DNA of 64,000 bases from Hyphomonadaceae bacterium (GTDB lineage Bacteria; Pseudomonadota; Alphaproteobacteria; Caulobacterales; Aquidulcibacteraceae), in NCBI GenBank assembly GCA_019753175.1, contig JAIELK010000012.1, forward strand, positions 62,001 through 126,000. The letters are read 5' to 3'. A program made the translations under genes and the position numbers. The notes under the pieces are model-generated. The model did no database searches and was not told the DNA's origin. It saw only the letters and a list, made by a program, of their open reading frames with translations. Below are positions 16,135-25,057 of this stretch, one piece after another (the first letter of the stretch is position 1; every line of letters begins with the position of its first letter).

Positions 16135-17253
16135 ATGGCTCAAAAGAGCATCCGTGCGCAGATCGGCGCCGACCGCGCCGCAGCGCTGTTCTGGGCGACG
16201 CTGGTGTCGCTGCCGGTGTGGGCGTTTTCTCTGCTGTGCGTTGGCGCGGCGATCTATGTCGTCACGAGTGAAGACAGCGCCGACGACCGCGGCAGTGCGT
16301 TGGTCGTGGCAAGCATCGTTCTCGTTTTCGCTTTCGCCGTGACCGTGCTCGCACGCTGGACGTTTTCGGCGGTGCGCGCCGCGCTGACGCCGCAACGCAT
16401 TCAGGCGATGTGGCTTAGGCGCTTCCAGTCGGAAGGCGGAACGGCTTTCCGCACCTCGCGCATCATTGATCGGCTGGCGCGTCATGGCGTCAGCACGCTG
16501 ACGCTGCAGGATCGAGATGTACAGCTCTCACTGGAACAGCGGCGTAACCGGTTGGCGCCCGTGTTCTGGTTTCTGTTCGTACCGATCGCCGCGCTTGGCG
16601 GGGTCGGTTCCTGGAACGCATGGACCAGCGTGCAGCAACAAGCAGAGACCTGGCGCCCCGACGCAGCGGGCCTTGGCGAAGCCATCGGACAAGCCATCGG
16701 TCATGCGCTGGCGACCGCCTTGATCCTGGTTCTGATCATCGTTGTCGCGTTGCTGGCGTTCATGGCCGCGACGCTGATCATCATGGCGCTGGCCGCGCTC
16801 GCAGGCCCAATCGGCGCGATGGCGTCGCGTAACCGCGACGATTACGCCAAGCTCCCGCAATTGCTGCGCGCGATCATGGCGGGCAAGCGCAAGGGCGCCA
16901 CCGTGCTGCGCATCTCCGACGCGCATTGGCGCGACGCGGTGAGCACCTCGCTCAAGGCTGCCGACGCAGCAATCATCGACCTCACTCAAGTCACCGACAA
17001 TATCGCCTGGGAGATTGGCGAAGCTGCCGCCGCCGTCGGCGCCGAGCGCATCGTGTTCATCTGCATGGATACTGGCATCCAGGCGCTGCCGCAGGACGCC
17101 GTGGCGCAGGTGCGCGCCGCCCTTGGCGCCGCGCCGAAGAACGTGGTCTTCTATCCAGCGTCACGACGGCGCGAAAAGCGCGAGGGCGAGCGCTTTGCAC
17201 GCGCTCTGCGTGAGGCTATCTACGCCGCTGCAGAACGCCCACGGCCAGCATGA
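16135..17253 (+). CDS. Membrane protein with a C-terminal TIR-like/nucleotide-binding-type domain
   Basis: 372 residues. Two N-terminal helices (~20-42, 55-78) are followed by a cytoplasmic linker, two more hydrophobic segments (~142-160, ~195-230) and a soluble C-terminal domain of ~130 residues. That domain starts VLRISDAHWRDAVSTSLKAA and continues with AAIIDLTQVTDNIAWEIG and ERIVFICMD. The strand-acidic-helix pattern, with a glutamate in the NIAWE helix, resembles TIR_2/SLOG-like domains that sense or cleave nucleotides. The similarity is by pattern only. The start at 16135 has a good ribosome site (CGGAGGGG). It overlaps the GNAT gene by 4 bp. Confidence 0.6.
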   Translation: MAQKSIRAQIGADRAAALFWATLVSLPVWAFSLLCVGAAIYVVTSEDSADDRGSALVVASIVLVFAFAVTVLARWTFSAVRAALTPQRIQAMWLRRFQSEGGTAFRTSRIIDRLARHGVSTLTLQDRDVQLSLEQRRNRLAPVFWFLFVPIAALGGVGSWNAWTSVQQQAETWRPDAAGLGEAIGQAIGHALATALILVLIIVVALLAFMAATLIIMALAALAGPIGAMASRNRDDYAKLPQLLRAIMAGKRKGATVLRISDAHWRDAVSTSLKAADAAIIDLTQVTDNIAWEIGEAAAAVGAERIVFICMDTGIQALPQDAVAQVRAALGAAPKNVVFYPASRRREKREGERFARALREAIYAAAERPRPA

Positions 17254-17765
17254 TCCTCCCTTCCCTCACTGCACCCGGCGTCGTCTTGCGTCCGCTTTCG
17301 GCGGACGACGCCGAGGCGCTCTTCATTGCTCACGGCGATCCGGAGGTGCACCTGTATTGGTCTTCTCCGGCGCACGGCGACGCCGGCGAGACACGGCGCT
17401 ACATCCAAGACACCCTGGCGATGGACGGCGCGCACGTGTGGGCGATCACCGAGGATGGCGGCGAAGCGCTTGGCCGCGTCGCGCTGTTTGTGCTTCGCGC
17501 CGGCGTCGGAGAACTCGGCATCATCATGCGTCGCGAGGCGAGTGGGCGCGGGCTGGCCTCAAGAGCGTTGAAGCTGGTTGAGGATTACGCGTTCGGAGAG
17601 TTGAAGCTGCATCGGCTCACAGCCGACATCGATCCGGACAATTCCGCTTCGCTGTCGCTGTTCCTACGCGCCGGCTTCCAGCGCGAGGGTCTGCTTCGGC
17701 AGAACTGGAAGACCCACATCGGCCTGCGCGACAGCGTCGTGCTAGCCAAGCTGCGCAACGCATAG
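17250..17765 (+). CDS. GNAT-family N-acetyltransferase (RimJ/RimL type)
   Basis: 171 residues with the opening VVLRPLSADDAEALFIAHGD, the acetyl-CoA loop EASGRGLASRALKLVEDYAF, and the closing HRLTADIDPDNSASLSLFLRAGFQREG. This is the RimJ/RimL-like subgroup that acetylates protein N-termini, antibiotics or small amines; the substrate is unknown. Translation is coupled to the upstream membrane protein through a 4-bp ATGA overlap. Confidence 0.88.
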   Translation: MILPSLTAPGVVLRPLSADDAEALFIAHGDPEVHLYWSSPAHGDAGETRRYIQDTLAMDGAHVWAITEDGGEALGRVALFVLRAGVGELGIIMRREASGRGLASRALKLVEDYAFGELKLHRLTADIDPDNSASLSLFLRAGFQREGLLRQNWKTHIGLRDSVVLAKLRNA

Positions 17766-17787
17766 ACACATGAAAGGTGGGGCAAGC

Positions 17788-19371
17788 ATGTTTCAACCGA
17801 GCGACGCCGACATCGCACGGCTTCAGGCTGAACTGGAGGCCGCGATCCGGTTGCACCAACAGGGCAATCTGGACGGGGCGGAGGAAGCGTACAAACGCAT
17901 CCTCGACCGGGCCCCGAGCCAGCCTGATGCGCTGAATCTGCTCGGTGTCGTGCTTGCGGAGAAAAACCGCAATGACGTTGCCGTCGATCTGATCAATCGC
18001 GCGGCGCGGCTGCGTCCGAAGGACGCCAACATTCACAACAATCTCGGCCGCGCGTGCGTCCGCGCGAGGCGATTTGAGCTGGCGGTGGACGCGCTTGAGC
18101 ACGCGATCGGGCTGTCGCCGAACCTGGTGGAGGCCTACGGAAACCTCATCCAAGCTCACCGCTCACTAGGACACATGCAAGAAGCGCGTCACTACATCCG
18201 CGCGCTCCGCAACGTCAAAGGGGGCTCAATCACCGCCGATTACGAGGAAGCGCGCCTCTTCAGCGACCTCGGTCAAGGAGAGGAAGCGCGCGCGCTGCTG
18301 ATGCGGATCACAAAGGAGCAACCGCAGTTCGGCCTGGCGTGGCAGTCGCTGGTCAAGCTCAGCAAAGTCAAACCGGGTGATCCTGTCATCGACGACCTCG
18401 TCAGCGCCATCGCCAAAACACCGGAGCCATCGGCCAACCTCAAGTCTATGTGCTATGCGGCCGGAAAGGTGTTCGACGATCTCGGTGAGTACGATCGCGC
18501 CTGGGAATTCTTCACTCGCGCGAAGCGCCAGGAACCGTCGACCTATGATCATGAGCGCACCGCCGCGCACTTCCGCAACATCGCCGCGACCTGCAAACCC
18601 TCGTTCTTCGAGGCTCGACGCGACTTCGGCGTCGACAGCAAACGCCCCCTCTTCATCGTCGGTATGCCGCGCTCAGGCACGACGCTGGCCGAACAGATCC
18701 TCGCCTCGCACCCAGACGTTTATGGCGGGGGGGAACTCGAATATGTGGCGCAGCTCTCCTCGCACCTTGCGGAATACGTTCCGTCCGGAAAACACCCCGA
18801 GGCGCTTTTACATCTGGGGCCTAACATCGTTGCCGCGTTTGCTTACCGCTACCTGCGCAAGATCGGCGCGATCAACGCGGACACCGCCCGCTTCACCGAC
18901 AAGATGCCGCACAACTTCCTGTCGCTGGGGCTGTTGCGGCTGATGTTCACCAACCTTCAAGTTGTTCATTGCGTTCGTCATCCGTTCGACACGTGCTTTT
19001 CATGCTACACACACGACTTCGCGCAGACCCATTCCTACAATCGCTCACTCGAAGGTCTGGCGTCCTACTACCAGCTCTATCGGGAGCTGATGGAGCACTG
19101 GCAAACCTGCTTCGGCGACCGGATCCACACGCTTCGGTACGAAAAACTGCTTGATAATCAAGAGGTTCAATCGCGCGCCTTGCTCGGCTTCGCGGGGCTC
19201 AACTGGACCGAGTCCGTGCTCGACTTCTCCGGCACCGAGCGGCGTGTCAGCACCCCCAGCGGCTGGCAGGTGCGCCAGCCCTTGTTCAAGTCATCTGCCG
19301 GCCGTTGGCGGCACTACGCTAAGCACCTGGAACCCGCGTTATCGGCAATTCCGCAACGCCTCATACCTTGA
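17788..19371 (+). CDS. TPR-repeat sulfotransferase family protein
   Basis: 527 residues from the ATG at 17788, which has a GGTGGGG ribosome site. Residues ~10-250 form tetratricopeptide repeats (NLDGAEEAYKRILDRAPSQ, ALNLLGVVLAEKNR, IHNNLGRACVRARR). The C-terminal half is a sulfotransferase domain with the 5'-phosphosulfate loop FIVGMPRSGTTLAEQIL and the later VVHCVRHPFDTCFSCYTHDF. Such proteins transfer sulfate from PAPS to carbohydrates or proteins, with the TPRs choosing the partner; the acceptor is not known. The 75-bp gap to the outer-membrane gene shows no clear terminator. Confidence 0.9.
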   Translation: MFQPSDADIARLQAELEAAIRLHQQGNLDGAEEAYKRILDRAPSQPDALNLLGVVLAEKNRNDVAVDLINRAARLRPKDANIHNNLGRACVRARRFELAVDALEHAIGLSPNLVEAYGNLIQAHRSLGHMQEARHYIRALRNVKGGSITADYEEARLFSDLGQGEEARALLMRITKEQPQFGLAWQSLVKLSKVKPGDPVIDDLVSAIAKTPEPSANLKSMCYAAGKVFDDLGEYDRAWEFFTRAKRQEPSTYDHERTAAHFRNIAATCKPSFFEARRDFGVDSKRPLFIVGMPRSGTTLAEQILASHPDVYGGGELEYVAQLSSHLAEYVPSGKHPEALLHLGPNIVAAFAYRYLRKIGAINADTARFTDKMPHNFLSLGLLRLMFTNLQVVHCVRHPFDTCFSCYTHDFAQTHSYNRSLEGLASYYQLYRELMEHWQTCFGDRIHTLRYEKLLDNQEVQSRALLGFAGLNWTESVLDFSGTERRVSTPSGWQVRQPLFKSSAGRWRHYAKHLEPALSAIPQRLIP

Positions 19372-19446
19372 GATTGTGCCGAATTAACGATAGTAAGGCT
19401 TAAGGGCGGCATCCTTGGTGGAACGGGCCCGGAGGGGAAAGACGAC

Positions 19447-20022
19447 ATGGCAAAGAATTGGCTCGCGACCACCGCTATCGCGCTGGGCGTTGTGGCGGCG
19501 CCGGCAGTCGCTGCTGCAGAGGATGTGACTTGGCGCGCATTCGCCGGGGGTAGCAGTTTGGAGGACCTCGACGGCTTCTATTATGGCTATGACGTTTCGT
19601 TTGAGAGCGGATGGGTTGTTGGCGGCGCGATGGGCGTTCGCCGGGGCGACTTCACCTTCGAAGGCGAAGTCTCACACCGGACCGCCAATTTCGACGAGAT
19701 CGACTTCGGGTCCTACACCGCCGATATCGACGGCGAGGTGAGCACGACAGCGATCATGGCCAACGCCTGGTACAACGCGCCCCGGATGGGCTCGATCGGG
19801 TTCTATGTTGGCGGCGGGATCGGCTACGCGAAAACTGAGGCTGAATCCGGCGCGTACACCGAGTCCGGCAATGATTGGGCATGGCAAGTCGGCGCCGGCG
19901 CCAACATCCGCCACAACGACCAAGGCTTCACTTACGGCATCGGATATCGCTACTTTGCGGTTGATTCCGATATTGAGATCACCTCACACAACGTGATGTT
20001 CGAGGTCGGCAAGAATTTCTAG
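19447..20022 (+). CDS. Outer-membrane beta-barrel protein (OmpA/OmpW-like small porin)
   Basis: 191 residues with a Sec signal peptide (VVAAPAVAAAEDV, cleavage after AAA). The mature protein has alternating aromatic/glycine strands (GWVVGGAMGVRRGDFTFEGEV, IGFYVGGGIGYAK, GFTYGIGYRYFAV) and ends with phenylalanine (FEVGKNF), the usual BAM targeting residue. This fits an eight-stranded surface barrel of the opacity/OMP_b-brl group. A strong GGAGGGGAAA ribosome site precedes the ATG, and a clear intrinsic terminator follows 25 bp after the stop. Confidence 0.85.
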   Translation: MAKNWLATTAIALGVVAAPAVAAAEDVTWRAFAGGSSLEDLDGFYYGYDVSFESGWVVGGAMGVRRGDFTFEGEVSHRTANFDEIDFGSYTADIDGEVSTTAIMANAWYNAPRMGSIGFYVGGGIGYAKTEAESGAYTESGNDWAWQVGAGANIRHNDQGFTYGIGYRYFAVDSDIEITSHNVMFEVGKNF

Positions 20023-20046
20023 TCGATCGCCAAGGAACAAGATTTG

Positions 20047-20076
20047 GGCGGCGCAGCGATGCGCCGCCTTTTCTTT
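20047..20076 (+). terminator. Rho-independent terminator after the outer-membrane barrel gene
   Basis: A perfect 9-bp stem (arm GGCGGCGCA at 20047-20055, complement at 20060-20068) closed by a GCGA tetraloop is followed directly by TTTTCTTT. Position and polarity fit termination of the upstream barrel gene. Confidence 0.88.
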
Positions 20077-20144
20077 GTCAGCCCCATTCGTTCATTCCGC
20101 CTCCGCTCCAAGAAAACCGGGGCGACTCATGCTAACGGCAAGTC

Positions 20145-20552
20145 ATGGAACAAGTTGCACAGGCTGCCGCCATCATCCTCGCCGGCGCTTCGCTCGGCTG
20201 GATCATGCTGTTCTCGTTCGTGCTGTCGCCGGTCGCCTACACCACCTTCGATCAAGGGCGGGCTGAGCGTCTCGTAAAGCAGGTCATGAACCGCGGTCAC
20301 GGGCTGCTCGGCTTGATCGCACTGCTGTCGGCGATCGCTGCATTTGTCGCCGGGGCCGTCGGCGGCGCCATCGTCGCGGCAGTCGCAGGCGTGTTCGCGT
20401 TCCTCTGCAAGTTTGCGCTGGCGCCGCGCGAGGACAAGCCCATCAAGGGCCATCGCGTGCTCAAGACGGCGCGCATCGTCGCCTCGGGGCTCACCGCCTT
20501 CATCATGCCCATTCTGATCGCGGCGATCGTGTTGACGATGCTCGGCGTCTAG
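20145..20552 (+). CDS. Four-helix membrane protein (TMEM205/DUF4149-like)
   Basis: 135 residues with four hydrophobic helices: ~8-30, 55-75, 75-95 and 112-132. The first carries SLGWIMLFSFVLSPVAYTTF, the pattern (hydrophobic helix ending in a conserved proline, then an aromatic and F) seen in DUF4149/TMEM205 proteins. The role is unknown. It starts after a terminator, so it probably has its own promoter. Its stop codon overlaps the stop of the convergent gene at 20549. Confidence 0.65.
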   Translation: MEQVAQAAAIILAGASLGWIMLFSFVLSPVAYTTFDQGRAERLVKQVMNRGHGLLGLIALLSAIAAFVAGAVGGAIVAAVAGVFAFLCKFALAPREDKPIKGHRVLKTARIVASGLTAFIMPILIAAIVLTMLGV

Positions 20553-22165
20553 GCCGCGGACGCGGAGGCGCGTTCCTTCTTGGCGCGCACGGCGCGCGCG
20601 ATCCAAGTCGCGACATCGTCTTCATTCGGCGCCGGCGCTGAGCCCCAGACGCGCTGACCCTGATCCGACAAGCCCCAGCGCGCCACAGCGTCGCAAAGCG
20701 CGGTTGCATCGCAGGCGATGAGCGTCTCCACATCGCGCACGCCGCTGGCGACGAGCGCTTGAGCTTCGCGCGACTTCAATCCCGGCACCGAACAAGCGAG
20801 CGCCGCCTGCGCCTGCCAGTCGCGGATCACTTGTGCGGAGACATGACGCGCATCGAGCTTGCGCTCGCCCTCCTCCGGCGCAAGCGCCAGCAGGTCGGCA
20901 ATGGTCCTCACGCCCAGTTCTTCCAAGCGCTTGGCGGTCTTCGGTCCGATGGCCGGGGCCTGCAACACCGGCGCCTTTTCATTGAGAGTGCAGCGCGGCA
21001 GCGCCTTCTCGGTTCTTGCGCGCGGCGCGCCGACGGGCAGCTCGCGCGGCATCCTGACCGGCTTTGTCGCCCTGGCGGCGGGTCGCGGCTTGGCGGGTTC
21101 GGGCGCCGGGGCCGGTGGCGGTGTAGCTTCGACAACGGGCGCCGGCGCTGCTCTTGCGCTCTTCGCCTTCGCGCGCGCCGGCGCGATGGGATGCACGCGG
21201 CCCGGCGCCTTCGCGCCGATCTCGCGCGGCCATTTCGCGTCGAGCGATGAGAGCGGCGTCTTCAATACCTCTGCGGCGTGCAGCGCGCGCACCACCTTAT
21301 CGTCCTCGCCCAGCGTGGCGCGCACCTTGCCGGTGCGCCGATATTCCTCGTATTGGGCGCGGACTTCGCGGCGCGCCGCCTCGTCATCGAGCGCTTTCAG
21401 CACCACTTCGATCGGAGCGCCCATCGCTACGAAGAAAGCATCCAAAGTCGCGGGCGTGCGCGGCGGCTTGACCGCAGCGTCCTCGAACGCGCGATCGAGG
21501 ACGCGCGCGAAACCAACCGCGGCCTGACCGATCAGTTGAGCGATCACCCTCCGGAGGGTGTCGTCCAGACCGCCGGCGGGGTGCTTGGCGCCGACATCAA
21601 AATTGTAGTGATCGATGACGAGCTCATAGTGCGCATTGGCGGCCTTGGCGCCGGCGCGCACCATTTGAGCCAGCCAATTCTCGCCGTCCGGCGCTGTGAT
21701 GTTGGGATAGCCGCCGCCGCTCTCCAGTATCGCCTGGAAGGTCTTGTACGACTTGGAGAAACTCCACTCGACGGCCCGGTGAATGATCCCTTCCTCTTCA
21801 GTTTGATGAGTATGAAAGGGTTGCAGCGGATCGACAAAATAGTGGCTTAGCACGCCGGCAGACCACGCCGCCTGGCGCCAATCGCGCAACGCCAACGCCC
21901 GCACGGTGCGGCGATACCATTCCTCGCAGGACTCGATGGCGCCGCCCCACTCGCCCTCGCGGACGTGCAGGACGTGGTTCTTGAAGTCCTTGAACTCGTC
22001 GTCCGGCGCCTTCGCTCCCTTCAAATAGACCTCATGATGGTGCAGCAAGAGATCCCGCCACGCCCCAGCGCGCGGATTGCGAAGATGGCGCAACGCATCG
22101 ATCGCCAACCGATGGTGATTGGAGCGGCAGCGGCTTGCGAAAACCACGGCATAGAGCAGCGACAT
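20549..22165 (-). CDS. Zinc-dependent phospholipase C/S1-P1-like domain fused to a DUF4332 helix-hairpin-helix domain
   Basis: 538 residues. The N-terminal ~220 residues are histidine/aspartate rich (LLLHHHEVYLKG, LSHYFVDPLQPFHTHQTEEE, IDHYNFDV), the layout of the all-helical zinc phospholipase C/S1-P1 nuclease fold. A Pro/Ala-rich linker (~315-400) follows. The C-terminal ~140 residues are DUF4332-like with two helix-hairpin-helix units (PAIGPKTAKRLEELG and LACSVPGLKSREAQALVASG), which usually bind DNA. No signal peptide is seen, so a cytoplasmic nuclease-like role is as plausible as lipase. The start at 22165 (MSLLYAVVF) is favoured over an upstream one. Confidence 0.7.
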   Translation of the reverse strand: MSLLYAVVFASRCRSNHHRLAIDALRHLRNPRAGAWRDLLLHHHEVYLKGAKAPDDEFKDFKNHVLHVREGEWGGAIESCEEWYRRTVRALALRDWRQAAWSAGVLSHYFVDPLQPFHTHQTEEEGIIHRAVEWSFSKSYKTFQAILESGGGYPNITAPDGENWLAQMVRAGAKAANAHYELVIDHYNFDVGAKHPAGGLDDTLRRVIAQLIGQAAVGFARVLDRAFEDAAVKPPRTPATLDAFFVAMGAPIEVVLKALDDEAARREVRAQYEEYRRTGKVRATLGEDDKVVRALHAAEVLKTPLSSLDAKWPREIGAKAPGRVHPIAPARAKAKSARAAPAPVVEATPPPAPAPEPAKPRPAARATKPVRMPRELPVGAPRARTEKALPRCTLNEKAPVLQAPAIGPKTAKRLEELGVRTIADLLALAPEEGERKLDARHVSAQVIRDWQAQAALACSVPGLKSREAQALVASGVRDVETLIACDATALCDAVARWGLSDQGQRVWGSAPAPNEDDVATWIARAVRAKKERASASAA

Positions 22166-22223
22166 CGTGGCTCCACTGGTTCTTCCAGCGATGAGCCGTC
22201 GCGCCGCTTCGGTTAGTGAAACG

Positions 22224-23897
22224 TTAAGCCGCCTTGCTCGCCCAATCGCAAGAAACCCCCCAATCCTCGCAAAGCGTGCGCACAAGGCGCTGGTGGCGGG
22301 CCTCGATGACTTGCTCGGTCCAATCCATCTCCCCTTCGAAGTCGCGCGTCAGCGCGAAGACGGGGGCGCCTTTGGTGTGGAAATAGATGCGCCTCTTCTC
22401 CGGGAACGGCTTGGTGTCAGCGGCGGTGTTCTGCGCCAGCGACACCAGCGTCAGATTGCCGAGCAGGTTGGCAAATTCCAAGCGGGCCTTGGGATTGGGG
22501 AAGCGTTGCGCCCACCACGGAACGTTGGCGCGCGGCAAGATGTGCTCGACCGTGACATCATCGGTGATCGACAGCAGCCGACCGCCAGGCATCGCCGCCT
22601 CAAGCCGAATCAACAACAGGCGCCGCATGCGGTCGCGCTTGCGCGACTTGTTGAGCGTATCGATGAACTTGGTGTGTTCAGCTTCGGAAAAGTTGAGCAC
22701 GCCCTCCTGACCGAACAGACCCTTTTCATCGCGGCAATACGTCACCGCGGCGGAGAAGCGGCGCTGCTGAACGCGGACATCCACGACCGACAACTCGCAC
22801 GCGAAGGTAAAGCGATCGAGGCCCTCGAAGAAGCGACGGGCGCTTTCGTGGTCGCCGTCGTAATTGGCCAGGAAGGCAAGCGCAGCGGGCGCCCAGTCCC
22901 AGCTCTCGACTTGGCGCAGCAAATGTATGCGCCGGTTCACGTCGGCGCTCGCAGGGCCCGCATCCACCGACCCATTGAAGATCGATCGCAACGCCTCCGC
23001 GTAGCGGGGAAGATGATCGAACAGAAAGGCGCGGACGCCACCCGTGCGCTCAACCTCCGCCCGGAACGCGCCCATGTCGCCGGTCGACAGCATCGGTTGA
23101 CCGTTGAGCAGATAGGGCAGCATGTAGAGAAGGCGCGCAAAGTTTTCGCGCTCGAACATGTCCTCGATCTGTTCCCAACGGAGCGCGGCTGCGTCGGCCT
23201 CGTTATCGCTTAGACCCGCGTTCTCAAGCAGATCGCTCTTGATCATATCGGCGCCGGAGAGCGGCGAGCCGCCTTTGTTTTGCGTGTTGAACACGGTCTG
23301 CGCACAGCCACGCTCTTCGGCGTCGACCACGTTCAATGTGCAGCAGCGGGCGACGTAGGTCAGGAAATCGAGCAATTCCTCAGCCGTTAGATCGCTTAGC
23401 TCTGCATCGATCGCGCGCGATGCTGATGCGATCAGTTCTTGAGACTCGATACTCGATTCACCTTGACGGCCGAGTGCGGCCAGCCGCCCCGGTTCCTGCA
23501 CGAAGTGCCGATAGAATGGCGCGTCTTGGTCACGCAGCAGCAGGCGCGGCTCGCCGCCCTCCATAATGAGGCCCTGAAACAGCGCCGCATGGTCGGACAA
23601 GCGATCACGGGCATAAGCGAAGATCATGGTCAGTGTTGCCAAGCGCTGCTGGCCATCGCTGATTTCGAACCGGCCCCCGTTCCTCACCAGAACAATCTGG
23701 CCGATGAAATAAAAGGGCGCCGTCCGCTTGTGCGCGCGCGTCAAATCCTCAATCAGCACTCTGACTTCGCGCTCCGTCCAGGTGTAGGGACGTTGGTAGC
23801 GCGGCACTTTGAGAGGGGCCTTGCGGGTGAGGACCGCAGCGATGTTCAGAATGTCAGAGCTGAGTCCGTGAGGGGGCCCGCCGAAATCTCCGTCCAT
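22224..23897 (-). CDS. DUF262-DUF1524 protein (GmrSD-like, predicted modification-dependent restriction enzyme)
   Basis: 557 residues in one chain. The N-terminal DUF262 domain has VPRYQRPYTWTEREV and FEISDGQQRLATLTM, the ParB/sulfiredoxin-like nucleotide-binding core. The C-terminal DUF1524 domain has the His-Me nuclease signature DVTVEHILPRANVPWW followed by LLGNLTLVSLAQN. In GmrS and GmrD these are two parts of a type IV enzyme that cuts glucosylated phage DNA; fused forms are common in defence islands. No methylase or other restriction gene adjoins it. It lies 58 bp upstream of the phospholipase-like gene on the same strand. Confidence 0.85.
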   Translation of the reverse strand: MDGDFGGPPHGLSSDILNIAAVLTRKAPLKVPRYQRPYTWTEREVRVLIEDLTRAHKRTAPFYFIGQIVLVRNGGRFEISDGQQRLATLTMIFAYARDRLSDHAALFQGLIMEGGEPRLLLRDQDAPFYRHFVQEPGRLAALGRQGESSIESQELIASASRAIDAELSDLTAEELLDFLTYVARCCTLNVVDAEERGCAQTVFNTQNKGGSPLSGADMIKSDLLENAGLSDNEADAAALRWEQIEDMFERENFARLLYMLPYLLNGQPMLSTGDMGAFRAEVERTGGVRAFLFDHLPRYAEALRSIFNGSVDAGPASADVNRRIHLLRQVESWDWAPAALAFLANYDGDHESARRFFEGLDRFTFACELSVVDVRVQQRRFSAAVTYCRDEKGLFGQEGVLNFSEAEHTKFIDTLNKSRKRDRMRRLLLIRLEAAMPGGRLLSITDDVTVEHILPRANVPWWAQRFPNPKARLEFANLLGNLTLVSLAQNTAADTKPFPEKRRIYFHTKGAPVFALTRDFEGEMDWTEQVIEARHQRLVRTLCEDWGVSCDWASKAA

Positions 23898-24012
23898 TTG
23901 ACGTATCCCTTGGCTTGGTTCCCGATGCTTATCGCGCCGGCACGACCGCGCAACGGATCGCGTCGCCCGTATTCGGGTTTACCCGCCGCAGCGTTCCCGA
24001 AACGACACGCCT

Positions 24013-24837
24013 TTAGCAGTAATCCACAAGTCTGCGTGCGCTGAAGGCGGGCGGCGCTCCAATCGCGTGGAAAGCGCGAAACCCGCGGCGCGCGAAGGCT
24101 GGCGCCAACGCAGCTGCAGCATTGGCGTCGGTAAAGCCCGCGCGCAGGGCGTGCGACGCGCCCACGCCGGCGCCAGCGACGTCGGCCGTGCGCCTCGCAA
24201 TCGCCGCGCCGGAGTCGAGCCAGGCGACCGGCCTCGGCGCGGCCTCGGCCAGTTCTTGCTTGAGCAGCGGAAAGTGCGTGCACGCCAAGGCCACGACATC
24301 GATCCGATCCCCCTGCGGCACGCCGAAGAGATCGTCGATCGCTTCGGCAATGGCGGTCCTGTCGACCGCGGCGCCGGCCAGCTTACTCTCCGCCGCCGTC
24401 ACCAGCGCCGATGACCCGGACCGCAAGACGATCTTGTCCGCTGCGAAGCGCGCAATCAGGTCGTCGGTGTAAGCGCGCTGCACGGTCGCTGGCGTGGCCA
24501 GGAGCCCGATAACCCCCGTCTTGCTCAACGCCGCCGCGGGCTTGATCGGCGGCACCACACCCACGACAGGGACGTCCAGCGACGCACGCACGGCGTCAAG
24601 CGCGATGGTGGAAGCGGTGTTACAGGCTACGACCACCACATCCGGGGTCCATTGTGAAGCAATCGCCTGCAAGAGCGCCGGCACGCGCTCGCGCAACGCA
24701 GCGTCGGACTTCAAGCCATAAGGGAGCCATAGATTGTCCGCGACATAGTCGAGTTCCAGCGCGAGCGCGGCGTCGGCGATCGCATCGAGCACGGAAAGCC
24801 CCCCGACGCCGCTGTCGAAGATGAGGGCACGCTTCAT
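24013..24837 (-). CDS. murI: Glutamate racemase
   Basis: MurI interconverts L- and D-glutamate to supply D-Glu for peptidoglycan. From the ATG at 24837 the protein has 274 residues. It opens with ALIFDSGVGGLSVL (catalytic Asp/Ser loop) and carries the two catalytic cysteines in VVVACNTASTIA and VVALACTHFPLL. An ATG at 24849 (MVNAMKRAL) would add four residues. The C-terminal ~60 residues are alanine-rich and longer than in many relatives. It faces away from the next gene across a 220-bp regulatory gap. Confidence 0.95.
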   Translation of the reverse strand: MKRALIFDSGVGGLSVLDAIADAALALELDYVADNLWLPYGLKSDAALRERVPALLQAIASQWTPDVVVVACNTASTIALDAVRASLDVPVVGVVPPIKPAAALSKTGVIGLLATPATVQRAYTDDLIARFAADKIVLRSGSSALVTAAESKLAGAAVDRTAIAEAIDDLFGVPQGDRIDVVALACTHFPLLKQELAEAAPRPVAWLDSGAAIARRTADVAGAGVGASHALRAGFTDANAAAALAPAFARRGFRAFHAIGAPPAFSARRLVDYC

Positions 24838-25057
24838 CGCGTTAACCAATTACACACAGGGCGCGCCCGCAAGGTTGTTAACCAAATCTCTGAATTGCAT
24901 TCCGTTTTCGTCAACATTCGCGGGTTCCAGCGCCGCCGCAACATACTTGTGGAAACCAGTCCTTAACCGAGTTTGCGAGAATCATGGATTGGGCTAGGCA
25001 GCTGGATGGGGTCTTGGCGAATGCATCTTTGAGGCAGTCGCAAATCGGGGTCGGAAC
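24838..25057. promoter_or_regulatory. Divergent promoter region with three TTAACC motifs
   Basis: The 220-bp gap between divergent murI and the metallo-beta-lactamase-fold gene contains GTTAACCA at 24841-24848, GTTAACCA at 24877-24884 and TTAACC near 24962. TTAACC is the half-site of the CtrA cell-cycle regulator in Caulobacterales (full site TTAA-N7-TTAA). No full site is present, so CtrA control is only suggested. No gene is seen in the gap. Confidence 0.35.
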
